Below are positions 8,876 to 17,666 of a stretch of 38,108 bases of DNA, piece after piece. Under the pieces are notes generated by a model, which saw nothing but the letters and a program-made list of their open reading frames with translations, was not told where the DNA came from and did no database searches. The DNA is from Halieaceae bacterium (lineage in GTDB: Bacteria; Pseudomonadota; Gammaproteobacteria; Pseudomonadales; Halieaceae), in assembly GCA_028282105.1 (NCBI GenBank), contig JANQIO010000088.1, positions 1-38,108 on the forward strand, read 5' to 3'. Each line of letters starts with the position of its first letter. Positions within the stretch are counted from its first letter, which is position 1. Made by a program: the position numbers and the translations under genes.

Positions 8876-10222
8876 TCAGCCGGCCAGGCGCTTTTCGAGG
8901 TAATGAATGCTGACTCCGCCGCGAGCGAAGGCGGAATCGCGCACCAGTTCCCGGTGCAGATCAGCATTGGTGCGAATACCTTCCACCACCAACTCTTCCA
9001 GGGCCTGGCGCATGCGGGCCAGGGCGACCTCGCGGGTCTCCCCGTAGCTGATGATCTTGGCAATCAGCGAATCGTAGTGGGGCGGAACGGAATAGCCGCC
9101 ATACAGGTGGGAGTCAACCCGGATGCCGTTGCCGCCGGGGGCGTGGAAATGGCTCACCGGGCCCGGGCTGGGCATGAAGGTGCGGGGGTCTTCGGCGTTG
9201 ATGCGGCACTCGAAAGCATGGCCGTGGAACGTCACGTCCTCCTGGGCGAAAGACAGCGGCATGCCGCTGGCTACCCGGATTTGTTCCTTGACGATATCGA
9301 TGCCGGTGATCATTTCCGAGACCGGATGTTCAACCTGCACCCGGGTGTTCATCTCGATGAAGTAAAAACCGCCGTCCTCGTACAGGAACTCGAAGGTGCC
9401 GGCACCGCAGTAGCCGATTTCCTTGCAGGCGTTCACGCAGGCCGTGTAGACCGCTTCGCGGGCCTCATCGGGAATGCCCGGCGCCGGTGCTTCCTCCAGC
9501 ACTTTCTGGTGGCGCCGCTGCAGGGAGCAGTCGCGGTCGCCAAGATGAATGGCATTGCCGTGGCTGTCGGCCAGCACCTGCACCTCGACGTGGCGCGGGT
9601 TTTCGAGGAATTTCTCGATATAGACCTTGTCGCTGCCAAAGGCGGCGGCTGCCTCGGATTGGGTGACAAATACGGCGTTGAGCAGGGCTGCCTCGCTCTG
9701 CACCACCCGCATGCCGCGGCCACCGCCACCGGCAGCGGCTTTGATGATCACCGGGTAGCCGATGCGGCGGGCAATCTCCAGGGTGCGGTCGCTGTCTTCG
9801 TCCAGCGGGCCATCGGAACCCGGTACCGTGGGCACACCGGAGGCCTTCATCGCCTCGATGGCCGAGACCTTGTCGCCCATCAGCCGAATAACGTCGGCGC
9901 TGGGGCCTATGAATGTGAAGCCGCTCTTCTCCGCCTGCTCGGCAAAATCGGCGTTCTCTGCCAGGAAACCGTAGCCGGGATGGATGCCAACCGCATCCGT
10001 CACTTCTGCGGCGGAGATAATGGCGGGTATGTTCAGGTAGCTTTCGGTGGACGGCGCCGGGCCGATACACACCGATTCGTCAGCCAGCTTGACGTGCATA
10101 AGCTCGCGGTCGGCCTGGGAATGCACGGCCACGGTCTTGATGCCCAATTCCTTACAGGCGCGCAGCACCCGCAATGCGATCTCACCACGATTGGCGATAA
10201 CGACTTTATCCAACAAAGGCAT
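8876..10222 (-). CDS. accC: Acetyl-CoA carboxylase, biotin carboxylase subunit
   Basis: AccC carboxylates the biotin of AccB with ATP and bicarbonate, the first half of malonyl-CoA formation for fatty acid synthesis. At 448 residues it is standard length. The N-terminal fold begins [27 protein letters not shown] is at 81-90; the ATP-grasp glycine loop is at 165-171 after Lys161; and [16 protein letters not shown] carries the conserved catalytic Glu and Arg. accB lies 16 bases upstream in the usual accB-accC order. Confidence 0.98.
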   Translation of the reverse strand: MPLLDKVVIANRGEIALRVLRACKELGIKTVAVHSQADRELMHVKLADESVCIGPAPSTESYLNIPAIISAAEVTDAVGIHPGYGFLAENADFAEQAEKSGFTFIGPSADVIRLMGDKVSAIEAMKASGVPTVPGSDGPLDEDSDRTLEIARRIGYPVIIKAAAGGGGRGMRVVQSEAALLNAVFVTQSEAAAAFGSDKVYIEKFLENPRHVEVQVLADSHGNAIHLGDRDCSLQRRHQKVLEEAPAPGIPDEAREAVYTACVNACKEIGYCGAGTFEFLYEDGGFYFIEMNTRVQVEHPVSEMITGIDIVKEQIRVASGMPLSFAQEDVTFHGHAFECRINAEDPRTFMPSPGPVSHFHAPGGNGIRVDSHLYGGYSVPPHYDSLIAKIISYGETREVALARMRQALEELVVEGIRTNADLHRELVRDSAFARGGVSIHYLEKRLAG

Positions 10223-10238
10223 GCTGTTGTCCCCGCGG

Positions 10239-10718
10239 TCAGACGATGGTGACCAGCGGCTGGTCGAATTCCACTGCCTGGCCGTTCTCCACCAGGATGG
10301 CCTCGACGGTGCCGGCCTTGTCGGCCTCGATCTGGTTCATCATTTTCATGGCTTCCACTATGCAGATCACGTCGCCCACCTTGACGTGTTGGCCCACCTC
10401 GACAAAGGACGGAGAACTGGGCGACGGGGCGCGATAGAAGGTGCCGACCATGGGCGATGTCACCACGTGGCCGCTGAGCGTTTCCGTGTCAGCGGCTCCA
10501 CTGTCGCCGGGCTCCGCTTCGGCCACTGCCGGCGCCGGTGCCGGCACGGCCGCCGGGGGCGGCGCGGTTGGGGCTGCAGCGTATTGCATGGGCATGGCGG
10601 CGGGTGCGCCGCTGTTGCGGCTTATGCGCACCGACTCTTCGCCTTCCTTGATCTCGATCTCATCGATATTGGACTCTTCGAGAAGCTCGATCAGCTTTTT
10701 GACTTTGCGGATGTCCAT
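10239..10718 (-). CDS. accB: Acetyl-CoA carboxylase, biotin carboxyl carrier protein
   Basis: AccB carries the biotin shuttled between AccC and the AccAD carboxyltransferase. The 159-residue protein has a conserved N-terminal helix ([16 protein letters not shown]), a Pro/Ala-rich flexible linker (about 38-70) and a C-terminal biotinyl domain with EAMKM, the biotinylated residue being Lys125. [13 protein letters not shown] (88-100) is the typical opening of this domain, followed by the protruding thumb. It is 10 bases after aroQ and 16 before accC. Confidence 0.98.
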   Translation of the reverse strand: MDIRKVKKLIELLEESNIDEIEIKEGEESVRISRNSGAPAAMPMQYAAAPTAPPPAAVPAPAPAVAEAEPGDSGAADTETLSGHVVTSPMVGTFYRAPSPSSPSFVEVGQHVKVGDVICIVEAMKMMNQIEADKAGTVEAILVENGQAVEFDQPLVTIV

Positions 10719-10728
10719 TGGCCAATCC

Positions 10729-11172
10729 TCAGATGTTATCTAGTTGTGTGATGGCGGCTGTCAGTGCCAGCTCATACCCCTTGGCGCCAAGGCCGCAGAT
10801 CACGCCAGCGGCGATATCGGAGAAGTAGGAGTGGTGGCGAAAGCTCTCACGCGCATGCGGATTCGACAGGTGTACTTCAATAAAAGGTATGTTGACCGCC
10901 AGCAGCGCGTCGCGCAGGGCGACGCTGGTGTGGGTGAACGCTGCCGGATTGATAATGATGAAGTTGACACCCTCATGGCGCGCATCCTGGATGCGCTCCA
11001 CCATTTCGTACTCGGCATTGCTTTGCATGGCCAGCAGGTGGTGGCCGGCGTCCAGGGCCTGTTGCTGCAGGATCTGGTGGATGTCTGCCAGGCTGGCTGT
11101 GCCGTAGATCCCCGGTTCACGCTCACCCAGCAGGTTGAGGTTCGGTCCATTGAGGACCAGGATCGTTGCCAT
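10729..11172 (-). CDS. aroQ: 3-dehydroquinate dehydratase, type II
   Basis: AroQ removes water from 3-dehydroquinate in the shikimate pathway. The 147-residue size and sequence are those of the small dodecameric type II enzyme: [20 protein letters not shown] contains the conserved Asn, Arg and the catalytic Tyr; [29 protein letters not shown] and [14 protein letters not shown] complete the site with its His. I start at ATG 11172 (MATILV) because the open frame further upstream has no family similarity and a GAGG lies about nine bases ahead. aroQ upstream of accB is a widespread arrangement. Confidence 0.96.
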   Translation of the reverse strand: MATILVLNGPNLNLLGEREPGIYGTASLADIHQILQQQALDAGHHLLAMQSNAEYEMVERIQDARHEGVNFIIINPAAFTHTSVALRDALLAVNIPFIEVHLSNPHARESFRHHSYFSDIAAGVICGLGAKGYELALTAAITQLDNI

Positions 11173-11210
11173 GCCAATGTGCCTCGCTAAGCGCGTACAA
11201 GCCGGCATTG

Positions 11211-11240
11211 TGCATAGAAGGCGCGTTGGCGTCTAGCCAA
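11211..11240 (-). promoter_or_regulatory. Putative promoter for aroQ-accB-accC
   Basis: In the 163-base gap between dsbD and aroQ the minus strand has TTGGCT (11240-11235) and TATGCA (11216-11211) with an 18-base spacer. The -35 element lies in a perfect inverted repeat, TTGGC-GTCTA-GCCAA (11226-11240), that could be an operator. The hexamers are only moderate matches. Nothing else stands out in this gap. Confidence 0.3.
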
Positions 11241-11335
11241 AAAGTGTTAAAAAGGGCAAGTTGACGCCAGATACATGCATTTTCGCGGACGTTCGCGCGC
11301 TTTTCTGGTGGTCTCTGGAGTGGGGAAGGCGCCTG

Positions 11336-13117
11336 TCAGCGTTCTGCGAGGCTGGGTGTTTCGGCCCGGGCCAGGGCATCCAGGACGATGCCGGGGGTGA
11401 GTAGCTGCGGCAGTACCTCGGGCTCGCTGCCCGGTTGCCCACTGTAGACCAGGTACAACGGCACCCCGTTGCGGCCAAAGCGCGCCAGGAAGGCGGCGAT
11501 ATCGGCATCGTAGTCGGTCCAGTCCACCACCATGTATTCCATGCCCATTGCGGCCATGGCCTCTTCCACCCGGTGGGCCCCGAGAGTGCCTTTCTCATTG
11601 GCAATGCAGGTAATGCACCAGTCCGCGGTGACATTCACGAACACCGGGGTGCCGGCATCCAGCAGGGATGCCAGGCGTTGTTCTGACCAGGCCGACTCTG
11701 CACCCGGATCAGCGCCGGCGCGACTGTCCAGGGCATCGCTGGGAATCACCGCCAGGGCGCCCAGCAGGGCGGCTGCCCCGGCCCAGCGCCCCCAGGGCCG
11801 GTAGCGCCAGAGCCACAGGCCCAGGGCCAGGGCCAGCATGCCCGCCAGCAGCACGGCCATGGTGGACACGCTGGTCTGGCGACCGCTGACCCACAGCAGC
11901 CAGATGGCCGTGGCATACAACGGGAACGCCAGCAGTTGTTTGAAGGTCTCCATCCAGGCCCCGGGCTTGGGCATCCGCGCGCGCAGGGCCTTGCTGTAAC
12001 TCAGCAGCAGCATGGGTGCGGCCATACCGCTGCCCAGCGCCGCAAACACGGCCAGTGCCACCGGTGCAGGCTGGGTGACCGCGAAGCCCAGAGCGGTTCC
12101 CATAAACGGGGCAGTGCAGGGGCTTGCTACCACAGTGGCGAGGACGCCGGTAAAAAAGGAGCCTGAGTAGCCGCCCCGTTCCGCCAGCTGGCTGCCCATG
12201 CCCATAAAGCCCGCTCCCAACTCAATAAGCCCGGACAGTGAGAGACCCATGATGAAGAACAGGTAGGCCAGCAAGGCTACAAAACGCGGCTCCTGCAGCT
12301 GGAAGCCCCAGCCCACGGCGGCGCCGGCCTGCTGCAGGGTGATCAGCACGGCTGCCACCAACAGGAAGCTGGAGACGACGCCAACGGCATATACCCAGCC
12401 GTGCACATGCTTGCTGTGCTCGCTACCGGTGGCAAAGCTGAAGACTTTCAGCGACAGCACCGGGAACACGCAGGGCATCAGGTTAAGTATGCTGCCGCCG
12501 ACGAAGGCCAGCAGCAGCATGTAGAAGAGGCCACTGATGCTGAGGGGCTGGGCGGGGTTGGCGGTGTTGCTCTCGCTGGCGTCGGGCCGAGTGTTGCTCG
12601 GCGCTGCCGCAGCGATGGTGCGCTGGGTAAAGTCGATCTCGAAGCTCTCTCGGCGCGGGGGATAGCACAGGCCGGCATCAGCACAGCCCTGGGAGCTTAT
12701 CTTCAGGGTGCCGCGATCGGTCGGGCCGCGATCGGTCGGGCCGCCCAGCGCCAGGTTGATATCGGCGAAATGATAGTGCACCTGGGAGATGCCGAAGTAC
12801 TCGTCCTCGCGGGTCACGCTCTCGGAAAACGTGGGGGTCAGCTCGACCGGCCCGGAAGCCGTGTCCAGCTTGAATTTGAAGCGCTTCTGGTAAAGGTAGT
12901 AGCCATCTTCGATCTGCCAGTACAGTCGGATGGACCGCTCATCGAGCACCTCGATGGCCAGTTTGTAGGCCTCTTCCACCGGCAGGAAGTCCACCTCCGG
13001 CTGCACCTGCTCAACACCAGGCAGTGCGACGCTGGGCGGGGACAGGTCCTGTGCCCAGGCGGTGGAAAATGGCAGCTGCAGGGACAAAAGCACTAACAGC
13101 GTTGTCAGTCGTTGCAT
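11336..13117 (-). CDS. dsbD: Thiol:disulfide interchange protein DsbD
   Basis: DsbD moves electrons from cytoplasmic thioredoxin across the inner membrane to periplasmic partners such as DsbC and cytochrome c maturation proteins. The 593-residue protein has a signal peptide (about 1-22, ending TAWA), an N-terminal periplasmic domain with Cys145 and Cys151 (GCADAGLC), a membrane domain of about eight helices with Cys216 (LMPCVFPV) and Cys334 (ASPCTAPF), and a C-terminal thioredoxin domain with Cys501-Ile-Thr-Cys504 (DWCITC). All six working cysteines are present. I chose ATG 13117 because a signal peptide starts there; a longer frame from 13171 adds 18 unlikely residues. It is divergent from a copper chaperone gene. 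Confidence 0.95.
   Translation of the reverse strand: MQRLTTLLVLLSLQLPFSTAWAQDLSPPSVALPGVEQVQPEVDFLPVEEAYKLAIEVLDERSIRLYWQIEDGYYLYQKRFKFKLDTASGPVELTPTFSESVTREDEYFGISQVHYHFADINLALGGPTDRGPTDRGTLKISSQGCADAGLCYPPRRESFEIDFTQRTIAAAAPSNTRPDASESNTANPAQPLSISGLFYMLLLAFVGGSILNLMPCVFPVLSLKVFSFATGSEHSKHVHGWVYAVGVVSSFLLVAAVLITLQQAGAAVGWGFQLQEPRFVALLAYLFFIMGLSLSGLIELGAGFMGMGSQLAERGGYSGSFFTGVLATVVASPCTAPFMGTALGFAVTQPAPVALAVFAALGSGMAAPMLLLSYSKALRARMPKPGAWMETFKQLLAFPLYATAIWLLWVSGRQTSVSTMAVLLAGMLALALGLWLWRYRPWGRWAGAAALLGALAVIPSDALDSRAGADPGAESAWSEQRLASLLDAGTPVFVNVTADWCITCIANEKGTLGAHRVEEAMAAMGMEYMVVDWTDYDADIAAFLARFGRNGVPLYLVYSGQPGSEPEVLPQLLTPGIVLDALARAETPSLAER
12711..12740. repeat. Two perfect 15-bp tandem copies within dsbD
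   Basis: The unit CCGCGATCGGTCGGG occurs at 12711-12725 and again at 12726-12740. It is in frame and duplicates five residues (GPTDR, about residues 126-135) shortly before the first redox Cys of the N-terminal domain. The sequence identity of the two copies suggests a recent slippage event. Confidence 0.85.
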
Positions 13118-13168
13118 CAATCTATTCTCTGTGGGTACGGCCTTGGACAGGATTACCCGCGGAAGTTT

Positions 13169-13186
13169 CATCGGATTTTACCGATG
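13169..13186. promoter_or_regulatory. Inverted repeat in the dsbD / copper chaperone gap
   Basis: CATCGG (13169-13174) and CCGATG (13181-13186) form a perfect inverted repeat around ATTTTA. Read on the minus strand the centre is TAAAAT, a possible -10 element for dsbD about 58 bases before its start, so a dimeric regulator bound here would block dsbD. No good -35 hexamer is visible. The other direction has TATAGT (13290-13295) and GAGG (13308-13311) ahead of the chaperone gene. The rest of the 203-base gap shows nothing clear. Confidence 0.3.
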
Positions 13187-13320
13187 TTGGGCACTGGCAG
13201 CATCTCTACCTGCCGCCCGCGCTCCGGCACTTCATCGGCGCGAATAGGGCGACTCACCGCAGAAGGCACCGGTGCACTGCCCGGAATGGTATAGTGTCGC
13301 CCCACTCGAGGATTCAATCG

Positions 13321-13764
13321 ATGCGTTTTTTCAGATTCCTGCCGCTGGTCGCAGTTTTTCTCAGTTTGCCCTGCTGGCCGGTGGATGTCGGCGATGCTTG
13401 GATGCGGGCCATGCCACCTGGCCAGCCGACGGCGGCCGCCTACCTGACCTTGCGCAACCCGGCACAAAGCACGGTTACGCTGCTTTCTGCAGCGACACCC
13501 CTGGCCGGTAAGGTGGAGATCCACGAGTCCCTTCAGCAGGATGGCAGATGGCGCATGCGGCGCCTGGCAGACCTGCCCATCCCGGCGGGCGGGACGGCTA
13601 CCCTGGCGCCCGGTGGTGCCCACCTGATGATGTTCGACATGCAGCAGCCGCTACGTGAGGGTGACACCCTGCCGCTGACGCTTGAGTTCGACAGCGGGGA
13701 ATCCATTGACGTGAGTATCGAGGTACGCGCCATCGGCGCGGGCAGCGGGCATCAACACCACTAG
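13321..13764 (+). CDS. Periplasmic copper chaperone, PCu(A)C family
   Basis: A 147-residue exported protein of the PCu(A)C family, which hands Cu(I) to the CuA site of cytochrome c oxidase. After a signal peptide (about 1-22) the cupredoxin-like domain has the exact family spacing of metal ligands: His68-x10-Met79-x21-His101-x-Met103, in IHESL, RWRMR and AHLMMFDM. The tail GHQHH adds extra histidines that may help metal capture. Start ATG 13321 has GAGG nine bases upstream. It is divergent from dsbD; both serve periplasmic thiol and metal maturation of respiratory enzymes, which suggests a shared job. Confidence 0.9.
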   Translation: MRFFRFLPLVAVFLSLPCWPVDVGDAWMRAMPPGQPTAAAYLTLRNPAQSTVTLLSAATPLAGKVEIHESLQQDGRWRMRRLADLPIPAGGTATLAPGGAHLMMFDMQQPLREGDTLPLTLEFDSGESIDVSIEVRAIGAGSGHQHH

Positions 13765-13806
13765 ACCCACCGGCCATCGGCGGCCATACGCGAGGTAGCA
13801 CAGATC

Positions 13807-14856
13807 ATGTTGGAAGGAATCCGCGAATCCTGGAATGCAATGCGGGAAAAGCTGTCCATGGCCGCGCCGGACGGCGGCTGGCTGAGGGGGATTGCCGGTG
13901 CTTTCGGGGTCTACCTGCTGGTCACGCTGTTGCTGGGCATGTACTGGAGCCTGGCGCCCGCCGAGTTTGACGTCGAGGAGAACGCGGCGCAGTTCGCCGC
14001 CGAAAACGCGAGCCAGGTCGTTACCGGCACCGTGACCAGCACCACCCTGATAGCCGTGGCGGAAACCCTGCTGGACAAGCCGGGCGGATTTATTCGCAAC
14101 GACCTGTTTCCGCCGGGCCTGTGGCTCGACAACATGCCCAACTGGGAGTACGGAGCGCTGATCCAGGTGCGGGATCTGGCGCGGGCCATGCGCGAGTCCT
14201 ACAGCCGCTCCCAGTCCCAGTCCAAGGAAGACCCGGACCTGGCCGAGGCCGAGCCGCTGTTCAACTTCAAGACGAACTCATGGATGCTGCCACCCTCGGA
14301 GCGCGAGTACCGGGCCGGCATTCGCCGCATGGAAAGCTATGCCCTGCGGCTGGCGGACAGCGCCTCGCGGGATGCCCAGTTCTATGCCCGCGCCGACAAC
14401 CTGGCCTACTGGCTCGCCACGGTGGAGACGCGCCTTGGCAGCCTATCTCAGCGGCTCACCGCCAGCGTTGGCCAGCGCCGTATCAATACCGACCTGGCGG
14501 GGGACAGCCAGGCAACCCAGGCTACACCGACGCCTGATGACAGTGTGGTACGCACGCCCTGGCTGGAAATTGACGATGTGTTCTATACCGCCCGCGGCTC
14601 TACCTGGGTGCTTATTCACTTTCTGCGCGCGGCGGAAGTAGATTTTGCCCAGGTGCTGGAAGACAAGAATGCCCGTATCAGCCTGCAGCAGATTATTCGC
14701 GAGTTGGAAGCCACCCAGCAGACGGTGTGGAGCCCGATAGTCCTGAATGGGTCGGGGTTTGGCCTGGTGGCCAACCACTCCCTGGTAATGGCCTCCTATA
14801 TCAGCCGGGCCAATGCCGCCATTATCGACCTGCGCCGACTGTTATCCGACGGCTGA
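13807..14856 (+). CDS. DUF2333 family membrane-anchored protein
   Basis: A 349-residue protein with one membrane helix near the N-terminus (about 28-48) and a long hydrophilic rest that should lie in the periplasm. It matches what I know of the DUF2333 family, which is found in gammaproteobacteria, averages about 350 residues and has no assigned function. Recognisable segments are the KPGGFIRNDLFPPG stretch (about 91-104), NWEYGALIQVRDLARAMRES, and YARADNLAYWL. It follows the copper chaperone by 42 bases and may share its transcript. I see no catalytic motif. Start ATG 13807. Confidence 0.75.
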   Translation: MLEGIRESWNAMREKLSMAAPDGGWLRGIAGAFGVYLLVTLLLGMYWSLAPAEFDVEENAAQFAAENASQVVTGTVTSTTLIAVAETLLDKPGGFIRNDLFPPGLWLDNMPNWEYGALIQVRDLARAMRESYSRSQSQSKEDPDLAEAEPLFNFKTNSWMLPPSEREYRAGIRRMESYALRLADSASRDAQFYARADNLAYWLATVETRLGSLSQRLTASVGQRRINTDLAGDSQATQATPTPDDSVVRTPWLEIDDVFYTARGSTWVLIHFLRAAEVDFAQVLEDKNARISLQQIIRELEATQQTVWSPIVLNGSGFGLVANHSLVMASYISRANAAIIDLRRLLSDG

Positions 14857-14880
14857 CCGGCTGGCTGCTATAACGACCGC

Positions 14881-15228
14881 TTAGTCCCGATGCCGATAGC
14901 GCAGGCGGGTGCCAGTGTCCAGTGACAGGCGAATCTCTTCCGCGCTGAGTGCTTCCGGGAAATAGGTACCGGACACCTTGGCGTCGATGAGGCTGGCGCC
15001 TTCGAGATTGGTATCGCGAAAGTCTATACCGCGCAGGTCGCTGTTGCGGAAGTAGGAGTCGCTGAAATCCAGGCCGGCAGCATCCATGTTGCGAAGGTCG
15101 CGGCCGCGATAGTCACCGCTCTTTAGTCGGCTGGTGTCCAGCCTCTGGCGCTGCTCATTGAACTCCCGGATGTCCTCGTTCCGCAGTAGCAGGTAGAGCG
15201 GGTCGTCGCTGATGGTGGGTTTGCTCAT
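14881..15228 (-). CDS. Small pentapeptide-repeat protein
   Basis: A 115-residue soluble protein. From about residue 35 to 90 it shows A(D/N)LXX-type pentapeptide repeats: RLKSG-DYRGR-DLRNM-DAAGL, DFSDS-YFRNS-DLRGI-DFRDT and NLEGA-SLIDA. Such repeats fold into a right-handed square beta-helix; about eleven repeats would give fewer than three coils. Larger members mimic DNA and protect gyrase, but this one is too short to assume that role. It is convergent with the DUF2333 gene (24-base gap) and divergent from DNA polymerase II, 52 bases away. The function is unknown. Confidence 0.8.
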   Translation of the reverse strand: MSKPTISDDPLYLLLRNEDIREFNEQRQRLDTSRLKSGDYRGRDLRNMDAAGLDFSDSYFRNSDLRGIDFRDTNLEGASLIDAKVSGTYFPEALSAEEIRLSLDTGTRLRYRHRD

Positions 15229-15280
15229 GGTGGTCGCCCGGAGTACGCAATAAGCTATAGGTTAACCAAGCTCCTCCAAC

Positions 15281-17656
15281 ATGCCCAGACCAGATGCGCT
15301 CTTGAAACCGGCTACTGATACTCACACTGCTGAACCCGTGCGAGCCACGACCCGCGGATTCCTGCTGACGCGCCAGTGGCGCGACAGCGAGGCGGGCGTG
15401 GAGCTCGAGCTGTGGTTGTCGACCGACGCGGGCGCTCGCAAACTCCAGGTGCCAGCCCAGGAGGTGCTGTTCTTCCTGCCTACTGCCGAAGCGGAAGCTG
15501 CCCAATCAGTGCTCGGCAGGGATTTCGCGCCACGGCTGGAAGCACTGCCCCTGCGTGATTTCCACATGCAGCCGGTGACGGGTTTTTACTTTCGCAGCCA
15601 ACGTCAGCTACGGCAGGCTCGCGACCGCTTACAGGAGGCCGGCTTTGACCCATTGGAGGCCGACCTCAACCCCGCTGATCGCTACCTTATGGAGCGTTTC
15701 GTGCGCGGTTCGCTGGCCTACCCCACACAGGGCCCGGTGCAGGTGCGCAGCGCCGAGTACCGACCGCAGCTGCGTATGCTGTCGCTGGATATAGAAACCG
15801 CCATTGATCGCCTGGAGCTATACAGCATCGGGCTCTACGCGGTCGACGGCGACACGCCCGTGCGCAAGGTACTGATGCGCGGCGAGCACAGTAGTCTGGA
15901 CTACGTGGAGTGCTGCGGCAGCGAAGCCGACCTGCTGTCCCGCTTCCTCGCCTGGATGGCGGAGTACGACCCCGACATCATCATTGGCTGGAATGTGATC
16001 AACTTCGACCTCTGGTACCTGCAGCGCGTGGCGGACAAGCTGGGCCGCACACTGCCCCTGGGACGGGATGGGCGACCTTGGCACTGGCGGGAACTGGACG
16101 ATGATGGAGAGCGTCGCGCGGTGCAGATTCCCGGGCGCGCGGTGCTGGACGGCGTCGACATGCTGCGCACTGCCACGTATCGCTTCGAGAGTTTCTCGCT
16201 GGAGTCGGTGAGCCGGGAACTGCTGGGGGAGGGCAAGCTGCTGCACGGCAGCCAGCGCGGCAAGCAGATCACCGATTTGTTCCTGGACGACAAGGATGCC
16301 CTGGCCGAGTACAACCTGCGCGATTGCGAGCTGGTATGGGATATTTTTGAGACCACGCGGCTGCTGGACTTTGCCGTGGCGCGCAGCCAGATGACCGGGC
16401 TTGCCATCGACCGGCAGGGCGGCTCGGTGGCGGCCTTCGACTTTCTCTACCTGCCGCGCCTGCACCGGGCCGGCTTCGTGGCGCCCAACGCCAGTCGCGA
16501 GCAGATCGCCAGCCCGGGTGGCTTTGTGCTGGACTCGGAGCCTGGCATCTATCGCGACGTGTTGGTGCTGGATTTCAAGAGCCTGTACCCGAGCATCATT
16601 CGCACCTTTCGTGTCGACCCCATGGGGCTGGCGGTGGGCACCGCCGACGACGTCGCCATTGATGACACCATCGAGGGTTTTATCGGCGGCCGTTTCTCCC
16701 GCGAGCAGCACCTGTTGCCGGATATTATCGAGGAGCTCTGGACGCTCAGGGATGCCGCCAAGGCCAGCGCTGACCAGGCTCAGTCACAGGCTATTAAGAT
16801 CATCATGAATTCCTTCTATGGAGTGCTGGGTACACCCGGATGCCGCTTTTTCGACGCGCGGCTGGCCAGTTCCATCACCCGGCGCGGGCACCAGATCATC
16901 CAGCAGACCCGCGACCAGATAGAGGCGCTGGGCGATCACGTAATCTACGGCGATACGGATTCGGTGTTTGTCGCCGTTGCCGCTCGCGAAGGTGTTAGCG
17001 CGGCGGAGCGCGGCCGCTGGCTGCAACAGGAGTTGAACCGCTGGTGGCGGACGCGCCTCGCTGAAGAGTTTCGGCTGGACAGCGTCCTTGAGCTCGAGTT
17101 CGAGACGCATTTCACCAAGTTTCTGATGCCCACCATGCGTGGCTCGGATAAGGGCAGCAAGAAGCGGTACGCTGGCGTGGTTGAAGGTCAGGCCGGGACG
17201 GAGCTGGTATTCAAGGGGCTTGAGAACGTGCGTACCGACTGGACCAGGCTGGCCAGGGAATTCCAGAGTGAGTTGTATCGCCGGGTGTTCGCCGAAGAGG
17301 ACTTCGAAGACTATGTGCTGGCGTTGGCAGAACAGGTTGAGGGTGGCGCGCTGGATGGCAAGCTGGTTTACCGCAAGCGGCTGCGCCGCAAACTCGATGA
17401 CTATCAGCGCAACGTGCCGCCCCACGTGCAGGCGGCTCGACTGACCCGGGACCGGGGTGGCCTGCCGCCGTCACGGGGTGACTGGGTGGAGTATGTGATC
17501 ACCACCGCCGGTGCAGAGCCCGCTGATGACCCGCGCGCCCCGCTGGACTACCAGCACTATATCGAGCGGCAGTTAACGCCGGTGGCCGACGGTATCCTGC
17601 ATTTCCTGGACACCAGCTTTGCCGAGATCTGCGGCAAACAGCAGTCGCTGTTCTGA
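15281..17656 (+). CDS. polB: DNA polymerase II (family B)
   Basis: A 791-residue family B polymerase, used in E. coli for damage tolerance and replication restart under SOS control. The proofreading exonuclease motifs are intact: SLDIET (Asp170, Glu172), NVINFDLWYL (238-247, with Asp243) and YNLRDCEL (344-351, Asp348). Polymerase motifs are DFKSLYPSII (431-440), KIIMNSFYGVLG (506-517), YGDTDSVF (556-563) and the KKRYAG segment. The last five residues, QQSLF, fit the QxxLF-type motif that binds the beta sliding clamp. Start ATG 15281. I see no convincing LexA box (CTGT-N8-ACAG) in the 52-base gap upstream, though the gap is shared with the pentapeptide gene. Confidence 0.96.
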   Translation: MPRPDALLKPATDTHTAEPVRATTRGFLLTRQWRDSEAGVELELWLSTDAGARKLQVPAQEVLFFLPTAEAEAAQSVLGRDFAPRLEALPLRDFHMQPVTGFYFRSQRQLRQARDRLQEAGFDPLEADLNPADRYLMERFVRGSLAYPTQGPVQVRSAEYRPQLRMLSLDIETAIDRLELYSIGLYAVDGDTPVRKVLMRGEHSSLDYVECCGSEADLLSRFLAWMAEYDPDIIIGWNVINFDLWYLQRVADKLGRTLPLGRDGRPWHWRELDDDGERRAVQIPGRAVLDGVDMLRTATYRFESFSLESVSRELLGEGKLLHGSQRGKQITDLFLDDKDALAEYNLRDCELVWDIFETTRLLDFAVARSQMTGLAIDRQGGSVAAFDFLYLPRLHRAGFVAPNASREQIASPGGFVLDSEPGIYRDVLVLDFKSLYPSIIRTFRVDPMGLAVGTADDVAIDDTIEGFIGGRFSREQHLLPDIIEELWTLRDAAKASADQAQSQAIKIIMNSFYGVLGTPGCRFFDARLASSITRRGHQIIQQTRDQIEALGDHVIYGDTDSVFVAVAAREGVSAAERGRWLQQELNRWWRTRLAEEFRLDSVLELEFETHFTKFLMPTMRGSDKGSKKRYAGVVEGQAGTELVFKGLENVRTDWTRLAREFQSELYRRVFAEEDFEDYVLALAEQVEGGALDGKLVYRKRLRRKLDDYQRNVPPHVQAARLTRDRGGLPPSRGDWVEYVITTAGAEPADDPRAPLDYQHYIERQLTPVADGILHFLDTSFAEICGKQQSLF

Positions 17657-17666
17657 GCCGCTCCGG

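Noticed and set aside
8819-10252. A 477-codon open frame opposite accC
   Set aside because: It covers almost exactly the accC gene on the other strand, whose motifs are complete; no independent evidence for a protein.
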